Shown here piece after piece: positions 1 to 13,700 of a DNA stretch of 64,000 nt (its first letter is position 1; each line of letters begins with the position of its first letter). Location: contig LSRY02000043.1 in the NCBI GenBank assembly GCA_001643675.2, forward strand, positions 604,501-668,500, read 5' to 3'. The notes beneath the pieces are model-generated. The model was given only the letters and a program-made list of their open reading frames with translations, did no database searches and had not been told where the DNA came from. A program made the translations under genes and the position numbers. This DNA comes from Monocercomonoides exilis. Its lineage: Eukaryota > Preaxostyla > Oxymonadida > Polymastigidae.

Positions 1-110
1 GAACAGAAATTAGATCAAAATATGAAGTTTTCATTTTCTTTGAAAATTAAACAAAAGGAACTTTTCAAAAAAATTTTGACATTTCAAAAATATTCACCCA
101 TTTATTTTAT
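1..110 (+). repeat. End of a dispersed inverted-repeat/MITE-type element
   Basis: The first 100 bases resemble the outer end of the inverted-repeat arm near 54.9 kb: both contain a GAACAGAAAT word and the word AAAAGGAACTTTTCAAAAAA. They also resemble the right end of the MITE at 37.5 kb, ending with the shared word TTCACCCA. This suggests the window begins inside a mobile repeat whose other end lies outside. Seen by eye only; boundaries are approximate. Confidence 0.4.
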
Positions 111-546
111 TCAGTAGTAATTATTTTTCAGTATTCAAATTTCAGTTAAACATTTTTTGTTGAGTGAAGAAAATTCTTTTCATTCAACAACAGAATCATT
201 TCCATGAAATATTTATGACAATCTTCAAAAAATCAATATATTTTTAAAAACTCAATAATTATTCAAGAATGATAGTTTGTTGCTAGGTGAATTTCAACAT
301 ATTATTCACTGATATCCATCAACATGAAATCGAAAAAATACAGTCAAGAATTATTTTCAAAATAGAAATATTCTTTTTCGAATTCAAATTATTAATTTAC
401 GAAATTGAATTATTTTTGGTGTATATTTCATAAATAATAAATTGAAATGAATGTTTTGGAAAAAAAAAAAATCAATTCAGATTCTGGGAAAGAAATGCTC
501 GTGCTGTTTTCAATGAACGAAACTTCACTTATCCTCTATTATTTCA
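111..546. other. AT-rich intergenic stretch without visible gene
   Basis: This is the 3' flank of the MSH5-like gene. It has only short AT-rich reading frames with no recognisable protein signature. No repeat other than the element end at 1-110 was noticed. Confidence 0.5.
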
Positions 547-3500
547 TCAAATGGCATTGAGGGATCCAACAAATTCATCCAAATCTCCTGCTTCAACATC
601 AAATGATAAAAATAATTTTAGCGCTGCTTCGACGCGGCTTGGAAAAAAAAGTTGAGAATTCAAAGAAGACGGAAATTGAACTGAAGAATTCACTGATGGA
701 CATTCTTCATTGTCATTCATGTTGAGTTCAATCCCCTTTTCCTTTGTGAGCAAAAACTGAAAAATAATTCATCATTTTTATTAGAAAAGCGAATTTATGG
801 AAAAGTTTAGTTATGAAAAAATATCAAACATCATTACACCCTCACAAATTTCTGAAATAAACAATTCAAACTTTTTGTGCTCGATCAATCACTTTTTTCG
901 AAACTCCAGCCAGTTTTGCACAGAATAATGAAAAACTTTCAGTTGTTTTTCCTGGGATAAGTCGATAAGAAAATGAAATATCTGAAAATGGAATGGAATA
1001 AGGAAGTTGAGGAGAATGTTGCATTGATAAAAATTTTGACTGAGAATTGTTGTGACTCAGATGAAATTGCATGGTACAAAAGGACATCAACGATGATTGA
1101 GGAATCATTCTGCAAAAATGCAAGTGAAAACAACAATTTGAAGTAATTATTGAAGAAAATCTTATTTATATTGATGATCTGATAAAAAAAAAGCATACTC
1201 TTCATCAAATAAATCTGGAAAATGCGTATTAATCAAAATAAGAGGGCAATTCTCTTTTTGTTCAATAAAGAATTGAATGCAAGAAGATAGCAGTGAAACT
1301 CCATCTGAAATAGAAGAAATAAAGAGAGAAAGAGAGAAAGAGAGAAAGAGAGAAAGAGAGAAAGAGAGAAAGAGAGAAAGAGAGAAAGAGAGAAAGAGAG
1401 AAAGAGAGAAAGAGAGAAAGAGAGAAAGAGAGAAAGATTAAAAACAATGTACAAAAAGAAATTATTCAAATTCTAACTTTTGAAAAAAAAGGTCAGTTAG
1501 ATTTCATTCAACTCTTTCAAATTCTTCATAAGCATATTTTTCATTTTGCAAACCAATGTGATTTGTTCCCTTTCCATATTCATCGATAAGAAGAAGCGAA
1601 TGCCGAGAGGCATTCTGCATCATTGTAGACATTTGCATTGAATCAATCATAAAACTACTCAAAGGAGTGGAAACAGATTCAGTTGTCACAATCCTACAGA
1701 AAATGTGATCAACAAGTCCAATCTTATTATGCATTTATTGGAATAAAAAGCGAATATATTACATTAAACAATGATGTAATAAAAAGCTAACACTTTTCGC
1801 ATACTGTTGCAGCTTTTGCTGGAACAAAACTGCCAATGTGCGCTAAAAACACAATTTGAGCAACTTGCTTCAGATACACTGTTTTACCTGATGAATTTGG
1901 ACCTGTTATGAGTAGAATGGCTTCTGGTTTGTCTTTATTGATATTTCAAAAAAAGTGTTAGCGGAATTTACAAAAAATAAAAATGAAATTTTAATTTCAA
2001 AAGTTGAAAATCAAATTCAAATGTAATTATTAAAGAATAAATTAGAAAAGATTCAGATGAATACCTCCTTTCAAATGTGTATCGTTCGGAACAAAGAAAG
2101 GAACGCAAAGCTCCTGCAGAAGATTTCTTCCTTCGCTAATCGTCAATTCAGGCTCATCAACTATTTGCGGACGAGTTAAGTGATATTCATATGCAGAAAC
2201 GGCAAATGAAATATAACTAATAGATACAGTTGTTTTGATAACAGAGAATACATGAAACGTTTCAAAAAATTTTTACAAATAATAAAAGGTTACTCATCAA
2301 ATAAAGTCAAAAAGAAAACATGAATTAAAATAAAATCGTTTGAAAACATTAATTTAAATTGCAACAATGAGAGATGCTGCGTTTGGCAAACCAATCCACT
2401 TCTGCAATAATATCAACTGCTTTTATTAATATGTCTGTACAATCATCAATCTTCAATTTCAGATCCGTAAACACTTTTCTTTCTTCATCTGCAATTTGCT
2501 CTGTAATATCTCCCAAAGTCAAATCCATCTCCTTCATTCTTCTGCTCTTGTAATAGCGTGTTGCATCGATTTCAAACTGATACGTTAGTCCGCATTGCTT
2601 CTCTATCAGTGCAAGCTCATCTCTCCGAGACTGAGAAAGTTGAAATGTGGCTGATAACAGTATAATACATGTTCCAATGAAAGAAAGGTTTTTGAAATGT
2701 TAAAAATTATTTATAATTTTGTTTAAAGAGTTTCTGAAATTCTTCAACAACAAGCAAACTTCTTGTGTAATCTTCTTCTTGTGACAAATGTTCTGTTTGG
2801 ATATCCTCAAATCCAGAAAATTCTTTCAAATGGATGGCGATAAGATACCCAAGATTAGGGAAGAAAGCTACGGACAGACGATGAATAAGACCTTTTGGCA
2901 TAGACTCGATCTCTTCCTTAGCAACGTTGCTCTGATTTAAAAAATTGATTGAAAAAGAAATGTGAATGATTGAATCAATAATTTATCAAAGAAAAACAAA
3001 TAAAACAAATAAAACAAAATAAAAAAGAATATTTACACAGTATTTGTTTCTTTCATTTTGCACAATCCAGTTTTTTTCACAAAATATATCATACCATAAG
3101 ATCAGCCAAAGATGAATATGTCTCCTTCAATCTGTCAAGTGTGGAATTAATGCCTCTTCTCACTCTTGCTTCGTCTCCTTTTGGAACTGCAACTTCTTTC
3201 GACTGAAATTCATTGCCTTTTGGATAGTTATCATCTTCCATTATCTCATCATTTTCATTTGCTTTAACTTTCTCGTTTCCACTTTGTTCATCTTTCATAA
3301 TAATCCCTTTTTTTCTTTTTGAAGAAATGATATTTTGCTTCTTTAATTCCTTAATTTTTTGTGTATCAAGTTTATTTTTGACATTTGATTTATCCAATAT
3401 CTCTTTATTTTCACGGAAGTTACGCTCTTTGTCTTTGAAAGGAAAAGAACGATAAGCATCAAAGCTTTGCATTCCTTCGGAGATAAATGCTGTTTTTGTA

Positions 3501-5395
3501 TTTCCAAATGATTCAAACGGCTTCACTTCATTGTCGAAGTCGGAAAAATAACTGTTATCATCATCATCATCGCCAAAAGGGATTAGAAGAGGTGAAGTGA
3601 TTCTATAAGGATGAAAAACACTTTCTTGGAAACGTTTTTTATGCAACGGTCCAAAAATACTTGATTGTGAAGAGTATGCATCCAACAAGTTCGAACGCTT
3701 TTCAAAGTCATCATGAAATAGCCCGGATTGAGTTTTTCTATCATTAATCCTTCCAAAGCTTTCGTTTTCCATTTCTTCATCTGTCTCAGGGTTTCTTGAA
3801 AGTTTTGTTCTTTTTTCTTGTGTCAAAGAGTTTGATGAATTCGAATCTGAAAATACTTCATTATTATCGGACTCAAAAACTTCGTTTTGCTGTTTATTCT
3901 CTGAAGAAGGTTCCATTTTCCCATCAAAGTCAATTGTGCCAAAAATTCTATTTGCCAATTCATTTAACGTTGATGTTGGAAAAGAAGCTACATCATCCAA
4001 AATTGGATATTTCTTTGTTAGTGAAGGATCGTAAAGCGTGAATGAAGAAAGAGTTTCTATAGCTGCACAACAGTTCAAAATGGTCTTATAAAAATAAAAA
4101 AAAAGAACATGCAAGCAAACGAACGGGAAAAAAAGTCAAAATAATCGTTCACAAATTTGAACAATTCAAAAGCGTAAAGTTTTTTTGAAATTTTGATTTA
4201 TGAATTAAAATTATGTACACACTTTCAAGAGAGACTCATATTGATTCATTGTGTTTGATCCTTTCTTCAATGAAAGAAGAATATGGTTAAGAGGTTTAAC
4301 CTGTGAAATAATTACTGACAAATCTCTCATAACCTCTGGACTAAGAAAAAAGTATTTGAAACATGAAAAAAAAAGAAAGAGAAAAAATTCATTTTAAAAA
4401 ATCAAAAAATTAATACCCTAGTGATTTTAAGAAAAATTCAATTGTATTCAATCGATTGTTAATGCAAGCTTTATCGCAAATTGGACGATGAAACCATTGT
4501 CTTTTGGAATAAAAGAAATTTGGAGTAAGGAATCATCAAAATGAAATAAATCACAAAATCATTTTTGTGAAACAAATATTTGAAACAAATCAAAAAATAA
4601 AAGCGTACAATGAATAAATAAAACAGATAACTTTAACATCTTTGCACCAGGTTGGGATGAGGTATTGTCCATCAATGAAAAAAGCGACATTCCTTCTTTT
4701 TGAATGCCAATTCCATGCATCGATGGATGTCGTTCAGTTTGAAATATCTGCAAAGCACTAAACGCGCTCCCATCCATTGTAACAATTTTGGATCTGAAAT
4801 GTTGAGTTTTTAAAAAATGAAAATTGAAAATGTTTCAGAAAGAATTATTTGTTAATGGCAAAAAAAAAGATTGAACATACAAATCAATTTGAGAAAAGCT
4901 TTCAACAATTATAGTTCCTTCATTTAAATTAACTTCAGCACCAATTATTGGATTTTTATGCAAATATGACAATAACGCTCCAACAGCTTTTGTCACTTGC
5001 TGCTTACTGAAATCAAATACGAGAGAAAGACTTGCAGCACCGACAAGCAAAGGTCTGGAGCTTGTTGCGGGCACATTACCTGCTCTTAGCATAGAAATGT
5101 ACCTTCGAGCGCATTCTTCAGAAAACATTCCTGAAGCAACTGAAATTACTCTGTATTCAACTCCACTCACTATAAAATTTGAAAAGAAATAATAAATGAA
5201 AAAGAAATTTAAAAGTGATCAAAACAATTTTTCTCCAAAGCAATTTTCAATTGTTCTTGGGAATTAGATGCGATAATGATTGAAGATGGATGCAGTTCTT
5301 GAATGAACATTTGAAGAAGAAGAAAATCTTCTTCTTCATTCACTTCAGCGTACCCTATTTCATTTAAATCTGGATTATATGAAGCAAGTCCTAAT
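547..5395 (-). CDS. MSH5: MutS homologue MSH5 (meiotic), multi-exon
   Basis: MSH5 pairs with MSH4 in a clamp that stabilises recombination intermediates and promotes crossovers in meiosis; it does not act in mismatch repair. Recognisable pieces in order are an N-terminal 'LGLASYN' exon starting at 5395, a second exon at 5169-4881, then '[12 protein letters not shown]' from 4793. Lever/clamp exons lie at about 4114-3089, 2901-2707 and 2640-2349. Walker A 'GPNSSGKT' is near 1900, Walker B '[11 protein letters not shown]' near 1580, and the 'DGVSLL' segment is reached through an intron at 1553-1305. Exon 1109-872 joins the last exon, 756-547, which ends in TGA. Introns at 1553-1305 and 1198-1110 keep frame. 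The clamp exon carries an extra disordered, acidic stretch of about 250 residues (about 3915-3160). The first coding exon is unresolved; an ATG at 5456 is a candidate but does not splice in frame by the obvious donor. Confidence 0.9.
1321..1436 (+). repeat. (GAGAAA)n microsatellite inside an MSH5 intron
   Basis: About 19 hexamer units of AGAGAA lie inside the 249-nt intron between the Walker B exon and the following 'DGVSLL' exon of the MSH5 gene. On the coding strand it is a CTTTCT polypyrimidine tract ahead of the TTTCAG acceptor, so it may act as an oversized polypyrimidine tract. The Phe/Leu/Ser-rich reading frames over it are artefacts. Confidence 0.9.
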
Positions 5396-5456
5396 CTGTT
5401 CAAGAAATTAAAAATATTTTTTTCAGTTAATGCTTAGAAACCTTTGTTTGTTCCAT

Positions 5457-5809
5457 GATATTGAAAGGATTGTCTTTCAATTTCGAAAATTCATGAGTTG
5501 TTAAAAATGATATTTTAAATCATAAAAAAGGAAATGTTAAACTTCGCGCCAAAATGGCTGCAATCCAGGTTGACTCATTCAAAAATCATTTTTTCCAGAC
5601 AAAAAATAATATATTGGGTAAAAAACTTTTATTTCGATAAGTTATTGATATTTGCTTCAAAAAGGAGGCAATAACAGAAAAATAACATCATAAAACAAAA
5701 TGCATTCTGAGAGAGGATTTGTTGTCCATTCCAAAAGTTTGCTCATAATTTCAAAATCCTCCAAAATATTTATTATCGTTCACTAAATATTGAAAATGAA
5801 CAAGAAAGA
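5457..5809. other. Intergenic region upstream of MSH5
   Basis: This gap lies between the tentative MSH5 start and the 3' end of the coiled-coil gene, both on the minus strand. It should hold the MSH5 promoter and the coiled-coil gene's 3' end. No TATA-like or other conserved motif stands out and no long reading frame is present. Confidence 0.4.
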
Positions 5810-8800
5810 TCATTTGGTTGAAGAAGGCAAAGGATTTGAAGAAGATTGATTAAACTTGGTTGAATTGGATGAATGATCAGACTGAAATGAAGTGTTTGAG
5901 GAAGATGGCAAAATTGCAGAATATTCTTGAGAAGATGAAATGGAAGAGGAAGGTTTGGCTAATCGTGAAGTGATTGCAGATGATACAGTTGATGTGGAAT
6001 ATGGAAGTGTCTTTTGCGTGTTTAGTGGCGTGGAAAGAGGAGAATTGCCTGGTCTGAAGCGAGTTGAAGTGGAAAGAAGATAACTTCGTGGTTGCAATAA
6101 GGCAGATACCTGAACTTTTTTCTTGCTGAAGATGATAGAACAAATACATAAAATAATTATCATAAAAAAAAAGTAGGATTCAAAAAAATAAATGAAAATA
6201 AGTTTCAAATATTCAAAAACATCTCATATTCATGGATGGGAAAAAATTATAGATTCAAACTTCAATTGTCTCATTGTATCACTTTGCGAAGCAGATATAT
6301 CTGTTTCTGGATCAGTTGCTTTAAAATTCCTCTCCGCTCCCGCTCTTTCTTCTCTCATTGCCTGTTCTTGTTTGAACTTGAATTTTTCCTTCAAAACAGC
6401 AAGCTCCTTTTCTGCAAATATTTTGTCCTTCTTCAAATTAAGTATCATTTCTTCCATCTCTGCACACTTCGCTGCGATGCTTTCATACTCCTCTGTCAGC
6501 TTCTCCAGCCTTGTTTGCAGGTCGTTTATCTCCTTTTGCTTCCTCTTCTGGTCCTCGCTGATCTGCTTCGCCCGCTGCTCGGCATATTCCTTCTTCAGCT
6601 GAAGCTCCATCGTCTCTAAATTCATCAGACGTAGTTTTTCTTTGTTTTCATCCAATTTCTCTTCCAATTCCTTTGTTTGCCCTTTCAGTTGTGTTGAATC
6701 GCCTGCAAGTCGTTCTTTTTCTCTCTCCATCTGTCGAAGGGCTGTTGTTAGTTTCGCATTTTCCTGAGTAATTCTGTTTAATTCTTGCTTATCACTCGCT
6801 GAAAATTGCTCTTGTTGTTGAAGATTGTCACTCAAAATATCGAGTTTTTGCTGAATTAATACAACTTCGTTCGTCTTTTCAGCACATTTGTTTTCTGCTT
6901 CTTTCAATTTCTTTTCCAATTCGCCTATCAACATTTCTTTTTCATTGATCTTACTCTTTTTGTTGGTTAGCTCATTTTTCAATTCTTCCATTTTCTCTCT
7001 CATTACCTTGTTTGCCCTTTCAGCCGTTCTGAGATCTTCTTCTGGAACCGTTTTGATCCGCCTTGATTCGAGTTCCTCGTTTCTCTTCTGTAGCAATTCA
7101 ACCAATTCCTTTGTCTGCTTTAGTGTTTCTTTTGTTTCCATTTCTTTTTCTCTCTCTCGAGTGGAGCTTGCTTCCAAAGAACTGTTTTTCTTTTTCAAAA
7201 ACGTTATTTCTCTTTCTAAATCGCGTAATCGTGCCGAAAAACTGGAACAAAATTGGCGAATCGACGACAGAATTGATGAAAGTGGAATGGAAGATGAAGA
7301 AAATGAACCAGAAAGTGAATATTGAGTTGAATTTGTTGGCAATGATTCTTGTTTCGCATTCATTTCTGTACGCTGTTTTCTGTTTGAAGATGTCCTGCTT
7401 TTCACAATTTCCACAAACAGCTTCGAAACAGGAAAAGGAAACCAGAAATTATCCTTCCCGTACATTTTGATTCCATAGCTCATCAACGAACTCGAGTTTT
7501 CTTCCTCTTCTTCTTGTGAGCGTGGATCGAAATTCGAGAGCACACGCAAAGCAGCCTCGCCTTCTTCGTCTTTGCCCAACCCTTCCACTTCGGGAATGAT
7601 CGGATCTTCGGCAATAAACGACGAATCACACAAAAATATCCGCCTTCGCCCAAATTTAAAGGTTGTTCCGAACATTTCATTTGTTGCTGAAAGCAATGAA
7701 TTCAAGCGATTTGAAGCGAGAACAGCAATTGTTGCGACGCGAAACAGGCGCAAATAGTTTCGAGGATTTGAATTAGAAGCAGAAGGATATGAACCTGCTA
7801 TTTGCGCTGTGGCTGAAGTGGATGGGCGAAGAGGTGTGAAGGGCAATTGTGGTGTGCGGAGTCGAAGTGAACGAGAAAAACGGAGAGAAGACAGAGTTGT
7901 GTCGAGTGAAGGAGATGATAAGCGGTTGAACGAAGAAGAAGACGAAGATGAGGAGGACGAAGAAGCTGAAGATGCAGATGCAGAAGCAGAAGCAGAAGCA
8001 GAAGCAGAAGCAGATGAAAGCAAAGCAGAATCTTTGTATCGGCGAATTCGAATGCTTCCTTCACGGAAATCACCTTCATTTGCAGCCATTTCCTCTGCAA
8101 TGCCATCATTTGAAGCAACTCCTCCTCTTCTTCCAAATGATTCTTCATTCTCTTCTCTTGCTCTGATCTCTTCTTCCAATGCTGCCAGCATATTCTTCAG
8201 CTCAATAGCTTCTTTTTCTGCCTTTTTCATTTCTTCCGTCAGAATTTGCTTGCCAAACAAGACGGAGAAATACCTCAAACGAAATGGTCTGAGCATCCTG
8301 GCCATCAAAGTCGTGCTTGCAAAAAGATGCAGAAGAAAAGTTCGTGATTGTTGAGCTTCCATTGACAAAGCATCATTCGCCATCTCTAATTTAGTTGCTG
8401 CCAGTTTTGACTCGCTTTGCTCTTCGATTGCTTGCTTCAACTCGTTTCGAAGCTGTTTTATTTCTTCTTCGGCTTCAATTCTAGCAGCTGTTTCGCTTTC
8501 AAGTTTCATTCTTTCTGCTTCGCTTGCCATTTTTTGCTTTTCTATTCTCAATTCGCACTCTTTGTCTTCAATTTCTTTTGCCATCTTTTCGTTTTCTTCT
8601 TTCAGTTTGTCCACTTGCTGTGTGAGAGATGAAACAGCAGAAGATGTTTCTTTCATTTTTTTCAAGTTCTGCTCGTTTGCTTCAAGCAAATTACGGACTT
8701 TTTGAAGAAGAAGAGAACGTGTTGTGTTCCAGTCAGATGCTTGCCCCATTTCATGCAGTGAAAAAGGCGTTGGCGAATATGCTGAAGATGCTGCTGAGTT

Positions 8801-10579
8801 TGTATAAGTTGGCAGAGGCGACGAAATAACAGAAGAACGCTCAAGTTTTGGCTCGGTTCTTTCATCAGCCCCTTGTTGCTTATTCTTATTTTCTGAATCT
8901 GTTATCATCTGCACAAGAGAATCAGCAAAATTCTGCCTATCAAGCAGCTCATTTTCTGCTATTTGCTTTTGGCGTGCCTCTTCCTCTTCTCTTCGCTCGC
9001 ATTCTTCTTTTTCCTTTGCAAGCTTATCTTTCTCATTCTCAAACTCTCCAATTTCCGCTTTCAACAGCAAAACAGTCTTCTGAAGTGAAGCAATGTTTCT
9101 GTCGCAAGCCAGTTTTTCCTTTTCGCTCTGTTCAAGTTGCTCGTATGCTTCTTTGCATTTGTATTTTGTCTCAAAAACTTCGTTCAAAAGATCGCTAATC
9201 CTCAAAGCCAAGCTTTCGACACTTTCAGCAACCTCTTTGTTGCATATGTGTTGTGTAATATCTGAAGAAGAGTCTTCAAAATCGTCAGCTTCACGAAATT
9301 CTTCTTCTTCATTTTCATTTTCATTTTCATGTTCTTTTCTTTCATTTCCATTTTCTTTTTCATCATTCAAATCTGTATTATCAACAGAATGGAAGTCATC
9401 ACTTGTCATCTTCTCATTTTCCATCTTTTCTATTTCTTCATCATTTTTTTGCTCATCTTGCTTGAATGTGACGTTTTTCGTTTCTTCAATTTTGGATTCT
9501 GATGCAGCAGATGTGAAAGCCATGTCATATCTTTGTAGATCTTCTTCTTGATCGAGTGCATTCTCAATGCTTCTCAAAAGTAGCATATGTGCTCTGCTTA
9601 TGTCTTGAACAAGTGATGCGTTTTCTGTTTCCATTTTGATCAGCTCTTTTTTTGTTGTGTGAGAAGATTCTTGAAGTTGACTGTTTATTTGTCTTTCTCT
9701 TTCAACTTCCTTCGCAAGTTGTTCTATTTTCTTTTGAGATTCGATCGCTTCTGGCCCATTTATAAGCAAATCGTTTTGAATCTTCAGTTCTTCGATTTGT
9801 CCTTCGTTTTCATTTATTTTGTCTCTCAACTGATCAATTGTTCTATCTTTTTCACCAATTGTCAACTCATATTCGTGAAGTTGTTCTTTCAAATCGTCGA
9901 ATTTTCGAATTGACTCTTTGAGATTATTGTTTTGTTCTTTTTGCACTTCTAATTCATCCGCAAGCAAAATTGTTTCTTCCTCAATTTTCCCTTTTTCAAT
10001 TAACATCCCATTGAGTTTCTCGTTTTCTTTCAAAGATAGGTCATAATTTTCTTGCATGTTCTGCATTTCTTCGTTTAACTTATCGAATTGTTCTTTAAGG
10101 GAATCGCGAGTTTGTTGAAGGTCTTTCAATTCTTCATCCTTTTTTAAATTTTGTTCAATAAGTTTTTGATTTTCTTCTTTCTTAAGGTTTAAATCTTTTG
10201 AAATCTGTTCCTTAGCATCTCTCATTTCAATGTACTCTGTTTCATACGAATGTAATCGAGAATATGCAGACTTTAGTACGTAAAATGAATAATATTATTG
10301 TAATTTTAAAATGACACAAAATTAAAAATTATTACAAACATCTAACTCTGTCTCAAGTTTCGAAAAGTTTCTTTCTCTCTGTTCTGCATCCCTTTCAAGT
10401 GCACCTATTTTTGCTCCCAAATCATTTATTGTTTGTTCATATTCTTCTTCAATTGCTTGGTGCTGCTCTTGATCTTTCCTTCTCTGTTTTTGATAACTTT
10501 CCTCTCTTGCTTCTAATTGTGCAATCTTAAAACGCATTTCTGTGATGGAATCTTCTGTGCTCGGATTTGCGTTTTTCAT
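5810..10579 (-). CDS. Large coiled-coil protein (1521 aa), function unknown
   Basis: Three exons join in frame: 10579-10340, 10270-6261 and 6125-5810 (TGA), giving 1522 codons. The first intron uses donor GTTTG and an AAG acceptor; the second uses GTTTG and CAG. Residues 1-300 and roughly 1060-1420 are dense Glu/Lys/Gln/Leu heptad sequence typical of long parallel coiled coils. An acidic Asn/Glu segment lies near 9440-9250. The central part has a Ser-Ala alternating run followed by poly-Ser (about 8020-7930), then non-coil patches ('LRLFRVATIAVLASNRL', 'FGRRRIFLCDSSF') that may be a folded domain. The C-terminal exon is Ser/Thr-rich and probably disordered. A structural role (golgin, cytoskeletal or basal-body type) is plausible, but no family-defining motif was recognised. 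The start is the first ATG of an exon with no upstream in-frame extension needed. Confidence 0.8.
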
Positions 10580-10781
10580 ATTAAATTGAAATAAAAAAAG
10601 AAAAATAATATGAACTACTGATCATTAACAAATCTTATTTTTTCTGAGATTTCTCATCTAACAAAAAATACACAATTACAAAAATTCTTAAAAATGAAAT
10701 GAAAGATTTTGAAATTAAAACAAGCACTTTTGTATTCATTTTTTCACAAAAATCAACGTCTTTACAAAATGAAAATGAAAA

Positions 10782-13700
10782 CTAAAACGATAAACTGGAA
10801 AATAATCTTGAAGAAGACTTATCAAAAACCAAAGGAGTGTTCGAACTGCCAGTTTTTGGATGAAACAAAGAGCTGCGAGAAGACTGACGAGCAGTGCGAA
10901 AAGCAGAAATCTCTTCAGAATTCTGTTTATTCATCAAAGAATTCATTGAATTTTCAACAATTTTTTGCTGTTTCGGTCTAATTTTTGTTTTATTTTGTGG
11001 CAAAATCGTTTGAAATTTCTGCTGATAAGACGGCGGCAGCTGCTGAAGAGAAGAGACAGAAGGAAGCGATTGGCCCAAGACGAGAAACATTTGTGTATCT
11101 GGATGTGCATTGATGGAAGGGGAAGAACGAAAATGAAAAGGAGAGGAATAAGAAGAAGAGGAAGAAGAACAAGAAGAAGAAGAAGAAGAAGAAGAAGATG
11201 ATGATGATGATGTGGAAGAAGAAGGAGCGAAAGAAAGCGAAACACCAACAGACGAAATTTCGCTTGTTTCAGCATCAAGATGTGTAACAACATCCATTTT
11301 GGTTATGTGAACTGGATTTGCAAAGGAGCGAGAAGAAGAAGAAGAAGAAGAAGAAGTTTGACAAGGAAATTCTGTTCTAAGCACAGAAATTTCTTCTTTT
11401 TTTGGTAAAAATGATGATTTTGGGATGGAAAGAGGAGGAAAAATGGAAGGTGGGACAGGAGAAAGTGAATGAAAAGAATGAGCAGAAGAATAAGAAGAAT
11501 CAGAAGAAAAAGAAGAATGAGAATTAAAAGAAGAGGAGGAAGAAAAAGGACGAGAAGAAGAAGGACGAGAAGAAGAAGGACGAGAAGAAGAAGGACGAGA
11601 AGAAGAAGAAGAAGAGGGAGAAGAAGGAGAAGGAGAAGGAGAAGAAGAAAGAGAAGAAGAAGGAGAAGAAGAAGAAGAAAGCGAAATATTTTCTGAATTA
11701 ATACGACCATTGGATTTTGATGGTGATGATGATGATGAATTCACAAATGCATTGTCAGAAGGAAATGAATGTGAAGATGAAATGTCTTTGTTTATCTGTA
11801 GTGGAAGAGGAAGAGGAAGAGAATTAAGAAGAGGAGAAGTGAGAGGAGAAGGGGGAGGAGGAAGAGGAGGAGGAAGAGGAGGAGGAGAGGAAGGACGTGA
11901 ATGAGGTTCAGAGAAGGAATATTGTGGTGGTGTTATAGAAGATGAAGTGAAAGAAGAAGAGGAAGAAAATGGAGAAGAGGAAGAGGAGGAGGAAGAAGAG
12001 GATGAGGAAGAAGAGGATGAGGAAGAAGAAGAAGAATGAAACACACGAGCAGTTTTCGGTCTTGGCCTTGAATGATTTCTGAAGGTATCTTTTGACAAAG
12101 AGGCTGGAGCAGAAGAAGAAGAAAGACGAGGAGAAAAAGTGGAATTCGATGTTTTTGGGCGGATGTGACTGTTTGATGAGGGAGAAGAAGGAGAAGAAGA
12201 TAGAAAATGAGGAGAAGGAGGAGAAGGGGAATGGGAAGAATGAGATTGAGAAGAGAAAGAAGAAGAAGAAGAAGATGACGAGGAGGAGGAGGAGGAGGAA
12301 GAAGAAGGATTGAAAGATGGAGAAGAAGAAGAAGAGTAAAAACGAGAAGATGAGGAAGAAGAAGAAGCATGAAAAGAAGAAGGAGACTTGAAAGGAGTAG
12401 CTGAAAGAGATCTGACTGAAAGTGGAGGAGCAGGCATAGTTGCAATAGGAGGAGGAGGAGTTGAAGGTTTGGCTGTTTCTGAAGAAGAAGAAGAAGAAGA
12501 AGAAGGAAGTGAAGAAGAAGAAGGAGAAGGAGAAGAAGAAGAAGATGATGATGATGAATGAAGAGGAGGTTGTCGAGAAGGCAAGTTAGGATGATAAATG
12601 AAAGGATATTGTATCTTTTCTTCGATGCTGCCTTCAAATTCTTCGTTTTCTGATCGATTTTCTTTTTTGTATGATGATGAATTTGTGTTATCATAATATT
12701 CTTCCTCTTCTCCTTCTTCATTTCCTTTTTCAAATAAATTTTCATCATCATCATCATCATCTTCTTCTTCTTCTTCCTCTTCTTTTCCTCTTTCTTTTTC
12801 TTTCTTTATCATTTCTCCTTCTCCTCCTCTTCCTTCTTCAAATGAATCGATAACATTTTGTTGATCAAAAGTTATGTTCCTTTCACTTGTTTTCATTTTG
12901 TTTGAAGATTTCTTTGAAGATGGAGAAGCATATGGACGATGAGTGAATAGAGAAGAAAAATAGGAATTATCAGAAGAAGGAGGAGGAGGAGGAGAAGAAG
13001 ATGATGATGATGAAATTGATGAAGAAAACGGAAGATTTTCATTTGTATTTGTTTCTCCTTCTGTTAATTCTGCTCTTTCATTTGAAAATAACTTTTGACC
13101 AACTTTTTTGCATTCTGAAACAGAACATGAGTAATCTTCGTTCTCTCCAAAAACATTCTCATCGTCATCACAGTCATCATCATCATCTTCTTCTTTCTCC
13201 TTTTCTTCTTCTCTTTCTCCTTCTCTTTCTCTCTCCTCTCTTTCCTCTTCATTCCTCCCTTCTTCATTTATCTCTTCCGACTCTTCCATATCTTTCTTCG
13301 GAGCAGGGCAAATAGGAGAAATAACCAATGCTGAAAATTCATTTCCTGCTTCTCCTTTTCTGTTTAAATATGTTGACTTAACAGCTGCTTCACCATCATT
13401 TGTATTTGTATTTGCATTTGCATTATTATTATTGTTATTTTTATCATAACCAACATCATCAGAAAACGAAGATGATGATGAAGAAGAAAACGAAGAAGAA
13501 GAATAAGAACGCGAAGTTTCCGGCAGAATAATAGATGTTGGTTCCAAATTCAAACTGAGCTGCGGAATTTCGATGGGGCGCGGAGCAAACGACTCAAAAG
13601 AAGGGAAACGAGAATTGTCGAATGAAATGCAGTTGACAGGAGAGCGAGAAAGAACAGAAGCAGAATTGTTCTTTCGAAAAGAAGGAGGAGGAAGAGAAGA

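Noticed and set aside
1233-1469. Phe/Leu/Ser repeat frames over the microsatellite at 1.3 kb
   Set aside because: They lie inside an MSH5 intron and arise from the CTTTCT repeat.
11303-12760. Leu-rich and Arg-rich frames across the Ser-rich gene
   Set aside because: Shadows of TTC/TCT repeats in the Ser-rich gene; extreme single-residue composition and no start or splice support.
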